Of a stretch of DNA of 64,000 nt, positions 1 through 10,300 are shown in pieces. A program made the translations under genes and the position numbers. This DNA is from Liopterus haemorrhoidalis. Lineage: Eukaryota > Arthropoda > Insecta > Coleoptera > Dytiscidae. Where the stretch lies: positions 50,400,250-50,464,249 of the forward strand of contig OZ020613.1 in the NCBI GenBank assembly GCA_963971575.1, given 5' to 3'. The notes beneath the pieces are model-generated. The model saw nothing but the letters and a program-made list of their open reading frames with translations. It was not told the origin of the DNA and searched no databases. Numbering within the stretch: position 1 is the first letter of the stretch; every line of letters begins with the position of its first letter.

Positions 1-227
1 TAGAGCGATTTAGAATAAATATATATGTTTTTGTATTTCACCCCATTCCGATCGCATAATAAACTTACAAGCACGTTTGTTTTACCGCAATTCGATGGGC
101 CGCAAATTATACATCGGAGTATGTTCGGTAATAGTTCGCTATGACGTTTTACCGTATTTTTTGCGATTTCATCAGGAGAATCAAAATTTTTAACATTCAA
201 AATATGTTTTTGGCGTGTAAAGCGCAT
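1..227 (-). CDS. Polinton/adintovirus packaging ATPase, N-terminal part (runs off the left edge)
   Basis: An open frame starts at an ATG whose complement is at 225-227 and stays open for 75 codons to the window edge. It contains a P-loop (Walker A) motif G-P-S-N-C-G-K-T-N-V-L at about residues 48-58, preceded by L-L-P-N-I-L-R-C-I-I-C and followed by N-G-V-K-Y-K-N-I-Y-I-Y-S-K-S-L. This arrangement is what I know from the FtsK/HerA-type genome-packaging ATPases of Polintons and adintoviruses. The family role is ATP-driven loading of DNA into the capsid. Only the first third is present, so Walker B and the rest cannot be judged. It is divergently oriented from the PLA2-like gene at 340, about 110 bases away, which suggests a shared bidirectional promoter region. 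No break is visible in the part shown. Confidence 0.8.
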   Translation of the reverse strand, partial: MRFTRQKHILNVKNFDSPDEIAKNTVKRHSELLPNILRCIICGPSNCGKTNVLVSLLCDRNGVKYKNIYIYSKSL

Positions 228-277
228 TTTCAGTTAATGTAAATGATATCTCATAAAACACATTATAGTAAATGATG

Positions 278-313
278 TATATAAGGTAGTGGCGTGTTAT
301 TTATACACTCAGT
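278..313 (+). promoter_or_regulatory. Core promoter of the PLA2-like Polinton gene (TATA box plus initiator)
   Basis: TATATAAGG lies at 278-286 and an initiator-like TCAGT at 309-313, about 30 bases downstream, with the ATG at 340. The same nonamer TATATAAGG recurs at 29107-29115 and 30424-30432 after the capsid gene. This suggests a promoter element reused across the viral-type unit. The spacing is typical of arthropod TATA/Inr promoters. Confidence 0.55.
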
Positions 314-339
314 TTTAGTGAACTTTCCTATTTTTTCAC

Positions 340-1460
340 ATGACAAGAGTGAGAAAATGGTATATAAGGCGTAAAAGTGATGTTTATAGTTCATTCATAC
401 AATATACTTTGAGGATTACATATCAAGGTGAGGGATTAATTAAATCGGCGATAAATTCCCTACCTGTCGAACTACATTTGCCTGGTTACCAGTTTTGTGG
501 ACCTGGCACAAAATTAAAAAAGCGTTTAGCGCGAGGTGATACGGGCATTAATGCTTTAGACGTTGCCTGCAGACAACACGATATTTTGTACGGTCAAGAT
601 ACCAGTCTAACAGCTAGGCATAGAGCGGATAAAGTTTAGCAGGAGAAAGCTTGGAAAAGGGTTAAAGCAAAGGACGTATCTTTCTGAGAAAAGGCTGCCG
701 CTTGGACTGTAACAAATTTGATGAAAGCCAAAACCAAGTTCGGTATGGGGCTTAAGAGAAAAATATGAAAAAAACGACGCACTCGCACATTAAAAGCAGG
801 TGGATTTTTACCTATCTTAACGACGGCTGCGCCATTCATACTCAAAGCCCTTGCAGCTGGTTAGTTAGTTAGTTAGTTAAAAATTTTTGGCGCACAGCAA
901 CAAAGGCTATTTGCGCCTAACGCAGCCCATTTAAATGACTAGACCAAATGTTAAAAACAATATATTCGACAGTAAATAAATAGATAAAATCATTAAAAAA
1001 TGCGCATACTCAATAAAAGAAATCTTGCACTGACAAACACAAATAAATAATATAAAACGTCTGTTCGAAAATATGAACAGACTCAGGGTGATGGTAAGAG
1101 GCTGTAAAGGGGCCAATTACCATCGAATATCACAGTCAATAACTAGAAACACATTAAAATAAGGTGCAAGACTTCACACATAAAACAATAAGTTCGATTC
1201 TCTCAGGAAGAATATCAGCCTGTCCATGAGTACCCTGTCGTCACCTAACGCAACTGACAGGTCATAGCACAGGCCTAACCTCTCCCTGACATCCTCGAAC
1301 TGTACACACTCAGTTAAAAAGTGTAACACAGCAGCTGGAGCTCTCAGCGGTGCCGCGGCTCTCGGTACAAAAAAAAGCTTTAGGCGGAGGGTTATATTTG
1401 CGACCATATAAAGGTGGGGCTAAAAAATTAAAGAAGAAAAAAAAAACAACAAAAAAAATG
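340..1460 (+). pseudogene. Polinton/adintovirus core protein with phospholipase A2-like domain, broken
   Basis: The first 99 codons carry a PLA2-like domain of the parvovirus/adintovirus type: a calcium-loop-like stretch C-G-P-G-T-K and the catalytic-helix stretch D-V-A-C-R-Q-H-D with its H-D pair, at about residues 53-81. In such viruses the domain helps membrane penetration; this is family knowledge. The frame is closed by TAG at 637-639, but the expected downstream sequence continues with further stops near 685 and 767. It includes a K-F-G-M-G-L-K stretch and a hydrophobic, pX-like Gly/Ala segment. A family A retrotransposon interrupts the gene after 860, and coding sequence resumes in phase at 1339. 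A Lys-rich run follows to 1460, where the next insertion begins. In related elements an adenain-like protease gene follows here; none is visible. Confidence 0.75.
861..1330 (-). mobile_element. Family A non-LTR retrotransposon, copy 1 (5'-truncated, 470 bp)
   Basis: The minus strand shows the family A 3' end: about the last 48 codons of ORF2, the 3' UTR and a tail of AACT repeats (read as TTAG repeats at 861-878). The insertion is bounded by a perfect 8-bp target-site duplication, GCAGCTGG, at 853-860 and 1331-1338. Removing it rejoins the Polinton core gene in phase. This is a standard 5'-truncated target-primed insertion. Confidence 0.9.
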
Positions 1461-1775
1461 TTAGTTAGTTAGTTGAAATTTTTGGCGCACAGCAACAAAG
1501 GCTATTTGCGCCTAACGCAGCCCATCTAAATGACTAGACTATATATTAAAAACAAAAATTTAGACAATAAATAAATAAATAAATAAATAAAATCATTAAA
1601 AATACGCATACTCAATAAAAGAAATCTTGCACTGACAAACACAAATAAATAATATAAAAAGTCTGTTCGAAAATTTGAACAGACTCAGGGTGATGGTAAG
1701 AGGCTGTAAAGGGGCCAATTACCATCGAATATCACAGTCAATAAATAGAAACACATTAAAATAAGGTGCAAGATT

Positions 1776-4700
1776 TCACACATAAAACAGTAAGTCCGAT
1801 TCTCTCAGGAAGAGTATCAGCCTGTCCATGAGTACTCTGTAGTCACCTAAGGCAACTGACAGGTCATAGCACAGGCCTAACCTCTCCCTGACATCCTCGA
1901 ACTGTACACATTCGGTTAAAATGTGTAACACAGACAAATCTGTGTTACACGTCTCACAGACAGGGGACTCTTCACCTCGAAGGAGGTGTCCATGGGTCCA
2001 CCAACAGTGACCTATACGAAGGCGTGTGATGGCGGTTTCCTCCCTGCGGTTAATCCTGCAGGAAGAACCCCATGGTTTAACGTCTCCCTTAATCTGTCGT
2101 AACTTAACGTTCTGTGTGCGGCTCCACTCATGTTGCCACATGTCTAAAACCAGATGTGTCAGATGACTCTTTGCGTCATCTGGAAAAACGAAACTCACAT
2201 CAATCATAGGTCTGTGAGAGGCGGCTTTTGCAGCTGCATCTGCCGCTTCGTTGCCTTTAATACCAACATGTCCCGGTATCCAAAACAGCTCTACCCTCAC
2301 ATTCTGAGCATTCAGATTGTGGAGTAGCAACCGGATCTTTAGTACAAGAGGATGCACTGGATCTGGATCTTGGATACTGTTCAGAGCGCTCAGCGAGTCC
2401 GTCAAGATAACACTTGACCGACTTTGCTCTGACGAAACAAAACACAGGGCCTTGAAAATAGCGTACAGCTCAGCAGTGTACACACTCGTTATGGAGTGCA
2501 GACGGTACTGAAACTGTTGGCGTGGATTCAAAACAACGAACGCACACCCAACCCTGGTTCCGGATTTTGATCCGTCAGTAAAAATGACAGTATCCTCGAA
2601 CCTAGGGACCAGTGTTCTTTGTAACTCATGTTGGTATTCGATAGGCAACGTAGTATCTTTATCAAACCTAGTTAATGTGAGGTTCACAAGTGGACGCGGT
2701 AGCGTCCATGGTGGAACAGCACACAAAACGAAACTTGCCATTTCGGGCATATTAAAATCAATATCGCCCAAAATGTCGAAAGTCCTCAAACCAAAGGGCC
2801 TATTGGCTCTTGGTTTTCTGTCATAAATCTCTGTATGCCTATTTTGTAGAATAGGGTCATACGCGGGATGATCTGGCTTGGCACTGAGTGCAGCCATATA
2901 CCGCAGGGATAGAATTTTACGACGATTGTACAGTGACGGTTCACCTGCTTCACACAGCAGGCTTGGTATTGGGCTGGTGCGAAATGCACCAGTGGCCAAT
3001 CTAACCCCAGTGTGATGTACAGTGTCAAGAATTCTTATCTCTTGGTGTTTAGCTGACCCATAAGCTAGACATCCATAGTCCAGCTTAGAGCGCACTAGAG
3101 AACGATATAAACGCAACATGACAGTGCGGTCTGCACCCCATGTCTTGTGACTGAGGACCCGCAACAAATTGAGCGACTTTTGGCATTTTTTCTTGACGGA
3201 CAAAAAATGTGCCCGCCAAGTTAGACGACTGTCAAAAACGAGACCCAGAAATCTGGCAGTATCGGTAAATGGTAACTGTGCTCCATTTAGCGTGAGTGTA
3301 GGGTTGGGATGGACACCCCTTTTCCTACAAAAATGGACACACACAGTTTTGCTGGTCGAGAATTTGAAGCCATTTTCGGTTGCCCATGTATCGAGACGAT
3401 TGATGGTCAGCTGGAGCTGACGTTCGATTGTACTAGTCTTTTGTCCGGCGACAAAGATACCAATGTCGTCGACAAAAATCGAACTCTGTACAGGTAATCG
3501 AATACATGAAGCTGCACCGTTAATGGCAATCAAAAATAACGTAACGCTCAGTATGGAGCCCTGTGGGACCCCATTGTCCAGTGCGAACATTTGTGACAGG
3601 GTATTTCCGATCCGCACCCTGAAGCGCCGGTTCGACATGAAGTCTTTTATAAAGAACATCAAGCGTCCCCGGAGACCCCAGGAATGCAGAGTACGGAGAA
3701 TCCCATAAATCCATGCAGTGTCATAGGCTTTATCAATATCGAAAAACACAGCTACCAGGTGTTTGTTTTCAACGAAAGCATTCCTGATAGCTGTCTCTAG
3801 TCTGACCAGATGATCTGCTGTTGAGCGGTGACGGCGAAAACCGCACTGTGTATTGGCCAGCAAGTCGTTTGATTCTAAAAACCAAATCAGACGCTTGCTG
3901 ATCATTCGCTCCATGAGCTTGCAGAGACAACTGGTCAGTGATATAGGTCTATAGCTAGAAGGCAAGTGTTTATCTTTCCCGACTTTGGGGATAGGAATTA
4001 TATGAGATTCCTTCCACTTGGTCGGGCACTTGCCCTCAGTCCATATCCTATTATAGACATTCAAAGGCCTAGACTTAGATGATTCCGGAAGATTTCGGAT
4101 CATACGATAATGTATCGCATCTGGACCAGGAGAGCTATCCTTACACTTTGACATCGCGCTATCTAGCTCTTCACGAGAGAAAAGCAGGTTGTATACCTCG
4201 TCATTCCTAGAAAAGAAATTTAGAGGTATAGATTCGAGACCTGCTTTACGAGTTAGAAACTCGGGTGGATAATGTTCAGAGCTAGAATTGAACGCAAAAT
4301 TAGATGCCAAAGTGTTAGCAATTTCGACCGCTGAGGTAACTACGTTACCATTTACCGATAGACCAGCAATGGCTGTAGCTGTATTTAGCCCGGAGATTTT
4401 CCGGACCTTCTCCCAAACTTTGGCCACTGGAGTGGCAACTGTAACGGTGCATACGTATTTGCGCCATGATTCGCGCTTGCTTTCTTTCACAATCCTCTTA
4501 GCACGAGCTTTCGCTCGTTGGAAGGCTATCATGTTTGTCTCTGTTGGACAACGACGGAATGTATTGAAGAGGTGTCTCCTTTCACGTAGCGCCAAGTCGC
4601 ATTCCTCGTTCCACCAGGGAACGGGAACTCGACGGGGCTGAGTGCATGACAGCGGTATGCTGCTTTCAGCTGCGCTCGTGATGGAATCCGTGAAATGATT

Positions 4701-5471
4701 CACCTCTTCGTCTACGCTCAAGTTCGGAATATCCTCGTGAGAGAATGATTCTGCGAACTTGGTCCAATCTGCTTTCCGAAGAACCCACTGTGGCCAGCGG
4801 GATTCGGTAACAGTATTGAACAGAGGCCTTAAGAGGATTGGAAAGTGATCACTACCGCACAGGTCGTGATGCACGTCCCATTTGAACAACGGAGCGATGG
4901 CTCCTGAAACGACGCTAAGATCTATGGCACTGAATGTACCCGTTGCTGCACAAAAGTGCGTGGGTCTGCCGTCGTTCAGAAAGCTCAAATTCAATTCGTT
5001 CAACATATTTTCCAGGTGACGTCCCCGTCGATCGTTCCGCACCGATCCCCAACACACATTGTAGGCGTTAAAATCGCCTAGTAGTATGAAGGGTGGTGGG
5101 AGTTGATCGATGATGTTCACGACATCTCGGATGTCAGTTCGAACACCAGGGGGAAGGTAGATAGAACAAATCGTCACCTGGAGGGGAAGTGCAACACGAA
5201 CTGCTACGACCTGCAACTCAGTGTCAATGTCTACAGGATCGTGGTACAATGTGTCTCTAACGAGAATTGCCACGCCGTCACATGCTCTTAACCCCGTAAG
5301 GAAATCCGTGCGAAACACGGAGTATCCCCGAGGAGAGAATGTGTCGGTTTCGTTGAAGTTTGTTTCCTGCAGACAAACACACGAAGGCGCAAAATCTGAC
5401 AATAAAAGTCGCAGTTCTTCGTAGCGCTGATATACACCGTTACAGTTCCACTGGATTAGTGGACCATTCAT
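1776..5471 (-). CDS. Family A ORF2: endonuclease-reverse transcriptase-RNase H polyprotein (copy 2)
   Basis: The frame is open for 1231 codons. An AP-type endonuclease comes first (W-N-C-N-G near the start, L-G-D-F-N-A-Y-N near residue 131, S-D-H-F-P-I near 207). The reverse transcriptase follows (G-P-D-A, S-S-Y-R-P-I-S-L, G-V-P-Q-G-S, F-V-D-D near 665). An RNase H domain lies at about 965-1080 (F-T-D-G-S, A-E-L-Y, L-T-D-S, I-P-G-H-V-G-I-K-G-N-E). A Cys/His knuckle ends it near 1170. The domain set fits I-clade relatives of the Jockey group. Known role: nicking target DNA, copying the element RNA at the nick and removing RNA from the hybrid. Its start overlaps the ORF1 stop by four bases (ATGA). 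It differs from copies 3 and 4 at scattered residues but has no break. Confidence 0.92.
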   Translation of the reverse strand: MNGPLIQWNCNGVYQRYEELRLLLSDFAPSCVCLQETNFNETDTFSPRGYSVFRTDFLTGLRACDGVAILVRDTLYHDPVDIDTELQVVAVRVALPLQVTICSIYLPPGVRTDIRDVVNIIDQLPPPFILLGDFNAYNVCWGSVRNDRRGRHLENMLNELNLSFLNDGRPTHFCAATGTFSAIDLSVVSGAIAPLFKWDVHHDLCGSDHFPILLRPLFNTVTESRWPQWVLRKADWTKFAESFSHEDIPNLSVDEEVNHFTDSITSAAESSIPLSCTQPRRVPVPWWNEECDLALRERRHLFNTFRRCPTETNMIAFQRAKARAKRIVKESKRESWRKYVCTVTVATPVAKVWEKVRKISGLNTATAIAGLSVNGNVVTSAVEIANTLASNFAFNSSSEHYPPEFLTRKAGLESIPLNFFSRNDEVYNLLFSREELDSAMSKCKDSSPGPDAIHYRMIRNLPESSKSRPLNVYNRIWTEGKCPTKWKESHIIPIPKVGKDKHLPSSYRPISLTSCLCKLMERMISKRLIWFLESNDLLANTQCGFRRHRSTADHLVRLETAIRNAFVENKHLVAVFFDIDKAYDTAWIYGILRTLHSWGLRGRLMFFIKDFMSNRRFRVRIGNTLSQMFALDNGVPQGSILSVTLFLIAINGAASCIRLPVQSSIFVDDIGIFVAGQKTSTIERQLQLTINRLDTWATENGFKFSTSKTVCVHFCRKRGVHPNPTLTLNGAQLPFTDTARFLGLVFDSRLTWRAHFLSVKKKCQKSLNLLRVLSHKTWGADRTVMLRLYRSLVRSKLDYGCLAYGSAKHQEIRILDTVHHTGVRLATGAFRTSPIPSLLCEAGEPSLYNRRKILSLRYMAALSAKPDHPAYDPILQNRHTEIYDRKPRANRPFGLRTFDILGDIDFNMPEMASFVLCAVPPWTLPRPLVNLTLTRFDKDTTLPIEYQHELQRTLVPRFEDTVIFTDGSKSGTRVGCAFVVLNPRQQFQYRLHSITSVYTAELYAIFKALCFVSSEQSRSSVILTDSLSALNSIQDPDPVHPLVLKIRLLLHNLNAQNVRVELFWIPGHVGIKGNEAADAAAKAASHRPMIDVSFVFPDDAKSHLTHLVLDMWQHEWSRTQNVKLRQIKGDVKPWGSSCRINRREETAITRLRIGHCWWTHGHLLRGEESPVCETCNTDLSVLHILTECVQFEDVRERLGLCYDLSVALGDYRVLMDRLILFLRESDLLFYV

Positions 5472-6893
5472 TTCTGTTTAGGGGAGTTACCCCGCAACCT
5501 AATGATTTTTGGTTTACCCTTAGGTTGCGGGTCTACAGCCATTGTCTCGGTTACACTTTCATTTGGTAGTCCAGGTGTTTTGATGGACACACTGGACTCC
5601 TTTTTTGATTGTTTGGCTCTCACTGGTATCCAGTGAGAACCAACGGATCCCTTATCAGTTTCCTTTTCAGGAGTAACTGATGAGGGTTTTGAAGAAGCGA
5701 CCATTCTCTGGTCGCTTCTCGTTTGTGGAGAAGACTGTGGGGTCTTCTCCTTAGGTGGTTGGGAGAACTGGGGTTGAGTGCGTTCTCCTTTAGGGGAGGG
5801 GGATTTATTCAGACCCGATCCCCCAGGTTGTGGGGTCTGAATTTTGGTCTCTGGGACCAATACCACCTTTTCCTTCGCAGTATTTGTGGCGACTGTTACT
5901 GCTGCTGCAGTTGTCGGACGAGGCACTAACTCTGTCTGTGTTTGGACATTTGCAGTTCGCTTTGCAGCTACTTGCGCGAAAGATTTCGCGAAAGTAACCG
6001 GCGCACTCTCTTTGTATTTCCTCTTGGCGTCGAAATACGGTATCCTGTCCTGCGTTCAAATAACCTGTATTGCCTTCTCCTCCAAGTACGTTGGGCAGTG
6101 GCGTGATGTAGATGCATGAGCACCTTTACAGTTCACGCAGTGTGCCGCGTTTGGACAGGGTTCAACTTCATGTTGGTCCTGTCCGCAGTTGGCACAGATG
6201 GACTGTTTGCCACACCGAACTGAGGTGTGACCGTAACGCTGGCATTTATAGCATCGCATCGGATTAGGGTAGTAGGGGCGAACGTTACAAACGTTATACC
6301 CCACCCTTACCGATGTTGGACACCTGGTACCAGCGAAGGACACCACCATGGAGATCGAAGGCTTGCCGTTTCGGGGGTTGAGTTTCCTGCATTCAATGAC
6401 ACCTTGCGATGCCATTTCCTGCACGAATTCTTCCTCCGTAACATATGCAAGGTCACGATCCGTCACGACGCCTTTAGAACTATCAGTGCCTTGTGCGGCT
6501 GAACTGAAATGCCAAACTCACCAAACTTAACACATTTCTGAAGTGCTGATGACGCTTCTGGTTCTGCTTCTACTAGCAGTGTACCGTCCGACAACTTACG
6601 CACCGACTTTATACCAGTAGAGCACGTATTTCTCAACGTTCGGGCTACAAAGAAGGGGGACATCTCCTTAAAAGACTTACCCTCTTCTTGTACCTTCACG
6701 ACGAGAAATCGTGGTACTGGCGCACAAAACTCAACTTGCCTTTCTTTACCTTCTGCCTTCTTGGCAGCTGGCCTAACACATCCCTCGTCGGATGACTGGG
6801 CAACACGACGAGGTCTCTTGTTTGATTTTTTACGGAGTTTACTCTCACAAGTGGCGGAATTTAAGAATTTTTTTCCCTCCGGGTAGTCGCCAT
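5468..6893 (-). pseudogene. Family A ORF1 (gag-like zinc-knuckle protein), copy 2, frameshifted
   Basis: This matches the intact ORF1 of copy 3 (11069-12496) but is split over several frames: roughly 6893-6700, 6699-6463, 6466-6056, 6059-5805 and 5926-5468. The three CCHC-type knuckles survive in the middle piece (C-Y-K-C...C, C-A-N-C...C, C-V-N-C...C). The C-terminal Pro/Ser/Lys-rich tail survives in the last piece. ORF1 of such elements binds the element RNA and forms the particle. Several indels and diverged stretches make this copy the oldest of the three long ones. ORF2 downstream is nonetheless open. Confidence 0.85.
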
Positions 6894-7376
6894 ACCCGTA
6901 TACTAAGTTTCATCACCCTGCCATGCCCACCCACCAGGGAGCCCCACACAGGGGACGTTGGCCGCAAACCGGCTCATTGCGCCAGGCATGTCAAGATGAT
7001 ATAGCATCGGGGGAAGTAGTCACGGGCTGCTCGACCCGCTCGAGAACCAGTAGTAGCTTAGTTAGTTAGTTAGTTGAAATTTTTGGCGCACAGCAACAAA
7101 GGCTATTTGCGCCTAACGCAGCCCATCTAAATGACTAGACTATATATTAAAAATAAAAATTTAGACAATAAATAAATAAATAAATAAATAAAATCATTAA
7201 AAATACGCATACTCAATAAAAGAAATCTTGCACTGACAAACACAAATAAATAATATAAAAAGTCTGTTCGAAAATTTGAACAGACTCAGGGTGATGGTAA
7301 GAGGCTGTAAAGGGGCCAATTACCATCGTATATCACAGTCAATAACTAGAAACACATTAAAATAAGGTGCAAGACT

Positions 7377-10300
7377 TCACACATAAAACAATAAGTTCGA
7401 TTCTCTCAGGAAGAGTATCAGCCTGTCCATGAGTACCCTGTCGTCACCTAAAGCAACTGACAGGTCATAGCACAGGCCTAACCTCTCCCTGACATCCTCG
7501 AACTGTACACATTCGGTTAAAATGTGTAACACAGACAAATCTGTGTTACACGTCTCACAGACCGGGGACTCTTCACCTCGAAGGAGGTGTCCATGGGTCC
7601 ACCAACAGTGACCTATACGAAGGCGTGTGATGGCGGTTTCCTCCCTGCGGTTAATCCTGCAGGAAGAACCCCATGGTTTAACGTCTCCCTTAATCTGTCG
7701 TAACTTAACGTTCTGTGTGCGGCTCCACTCATGTTGCCACATGTCTAAAACCAGATGTGTCAGATGACTCTTTGCGTCATCTGGAAAAACGAAACTCACA
7801 TCAATCATAGGTCTGCGAGAGGCGGCTTTTGCAGCTGCATCTGCCGCTTCGTTGCCTTTAATACCAACATGTCCCGGTATCCAAAACAGCTCTACCCTCA
7901 CATTCTGAGCATTCAGGTTGTGGAGTAGCAACTGGATCTTTAGTACAAGAGGATGCACTGGATCTGGATCTTGGATACTGTTCAGAGAGCTCAGCGAGTC
8001 CGTCAAGATAACACTTGACCGACTTTGCTCTGACGAAACAAAACACAGGGCCTTGAAAATAGCGTACAGCTCAGCAGTGTACACACTCGTTATGGAGTGC
8101 AGACGGTACTGAAACTGTTGGCGTGGATTCAAAACAACGAACGCACACCCAACCCTGGTTCCGGATTTTGATCCGTCAGTAAAAATGACAGTATCCTCGA
8201 ACCTAGGGACCAGTGTTCTTTGTAACTCATGTTGGTATTCGATAGGCAACGTAGTATCTTTATCAAACCTAGTTAATGTGAGGTTCACAAGTGGACGCGG
8301 TAGCGTCCATGGTGGAACAGCACACAAAACGAAACTTGCCATTTCAGGCATATTAAAATCAATATCGCCCAAAATGTCGAAAGTCCTCAGACCAAAAGGC
8401 CTATTGGCTCTTGGTTTTCTGTCATATATTTCTGTATGCCTATTTTGTAGAATAGGGTCATACGCGGGATGATCTGGCTTGGCACTGAGTGCAGCCATAT
8501 ACCGCAAGGATAGAATTTTACGACGATTGTACAGTGACGGTTCGCCTGCTTCACACAGCAGGCTTAGTATTGGACTGGTGCGAAATGCACCTGTGGCCAA
8601 TCTAACCCCAGTGTGATGTACAGTGTCAAGAATTCTTATCTCTTGGTGTTTAGCTGACCCATAAGCTAGACATCCATAGTCCAGCTTAGAGCGCACTAGA
8701 GAACGATATAAACGCAACATGACAGTGCGGTCTGCACCCCATGTCTTGTGACTGAGGACCCGCAACAAATTGAGCGACTTTTGGCATTTTTTCTTGACGG
8801 ACAAAAAATGTGCCCGCCAAGATAGACGGCTATCGAACACGAGACCCAGAAATCTGGCAGTATCGGCAAATGGTAACTGTGCTCCATTTAGTGTGAGTGT
8901 AGGATTAGGATGTACACCCCTTTTCCTACTAAAATGGACACATACAGTTTTGCTGGTCGAGAATTTAAAGCCGTTTTCGGTTGCCCATGTATCGAGACGA
9001 TTGATAGTCAGCTGAAGCTGACGTTCGATTGTACTAGTCTTTTGTCCGGCGACAAAGATACCAATGTCGTCGACAAATATCGAACTCTGTACAGGTAATC
9101 GAATACATGAAGCTGCACCGTTAATGGCAATTAAAAATAGCGTAACGCTCAGTATGGAGCCCTGTGGGACCCCATTGTCCAGTGCGAACATTTGTGACAA
9201 GGTATTTCCGATCCGCACCCTGAAGCGCCGGTTCGACATGAAGTCTTTTATAAAGAACATCAAGCGTCCCCGGAGACCCCAGGAATGCAGAGTACGGAGA
9301 ATACCATAAATCCATGCAGTGTCATAGGCTTTCTCAATATCGAAAAACACAGCTACCAGGTGTTTGTTTTCAACGAAAGCATTTCTGATAGCTGTCTCTA
9401 GTCTGACCAGATGATCTGCTGTTGAGCGGTGACGGCGAAAGCCGCACTGTGTGTTGGCCAGCAAGTCGTTTGATTCTAAAAACCAAATCAGACGCTTGCT
9501 GATCATTCGCTCCATGAGCTTGCAGAGACAACTGGTCAGTGATATTGGTCTATAGCTAGAGGGCAAGTGTTTATCTTTCCCGACTTTGGGGATAGGAATT
9601 ATATGAGATTCCTTCCACTTGTTCGGGCACTTGCCCTCAGTCCATATCCTGTTATAGACATTCAAAAGCCTAGACTTAGATGATTCCGGAAGATTTCGGA
9701 TCATACCATAATGTATCGCATCTGGACCAGGAGAGCTATCCTTACACTTTGACATCGCGCTATCTAGCTCTTCACGAGAGAAAAGCAGGTTGTATACCTC
9801 GTCGTTCCTAGAAAAGAAAATTAGAGGTATAGATTCGAGGCCTGCTTTACGAGTTAGAAACTCGGGTGAATAATGTTCAGAGCTAGAATTGAACGCAAAA
9901 TTAGATGCCAAAGTGTTAGCAATTTCGACCGCTGAGGTAACTACGTTACCATTTACCGATAGACCAGCAATGGCTGTAGCTGTATTTAGACCGGATATTT
10001 TCCGGACCTTCTCCCAAACTTTGGCCACTGGAGTGGCAACTGTAACGGTGCATACGTATTTGCGCCATGATTCGCGCTTGCTTTCTTTCACAATCCTCTT
10101 AGCACGAGCTTTCGCTCGTTGGAAGGCTATCATGTTTGTCTCTGTTGGACAACGACGGAATGTATTGAAGAGGTGTCTCCTTTCACGTAGCGCCAAGTCG
10201 CATTCCTCGTTCCACCAGGGAACGGGAACTCGACGGGGCTGAGTGGATGACAGCGGTATGCTGCTTTCAGCCGCGCTCGTGATGGAATCCGTGAAATGAT

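Larger units (their letters stand above)
1461..7058 (-). mobile_element. Family A non-LTR retrotransposon, copy 2
   Basis: This copy has a 3' tail of AACT repeats (TTAG repeats at 1461-1474), a 3' UTR shared with copies 1, 3 and 4, an open ORF2 (1776-5471), a broken ORF1 and part of the 5' UTR. The 5' UTR stops at 7058, at a point that corresponds to position 12662 in copy 3, where the tail of copy 3 begins. I cannot find a target-site duplication pairing with the left flank at 1460. Copy 2 and copy 3 therefore abut head to tail in the same orientation. Confidence 0.85.

Noticed and set aside
340..639. Densovirus VP1 as the source of the PLA2-like domain
   Set aside because: The neighbouring packaging ATPase and the penton and major capsid genes fit a Polinton/adintovirus, which also carry such domains. 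A separate parvovirus insertion is not needed.
861..880. TTAG repeats resembling insect telomeric TTAGG
   Set aside because: The unit is four bases (TTAG), always at the 3' end of family A copies and next to a target-site duplication, so it is the element tail and not an interstitial telomere.
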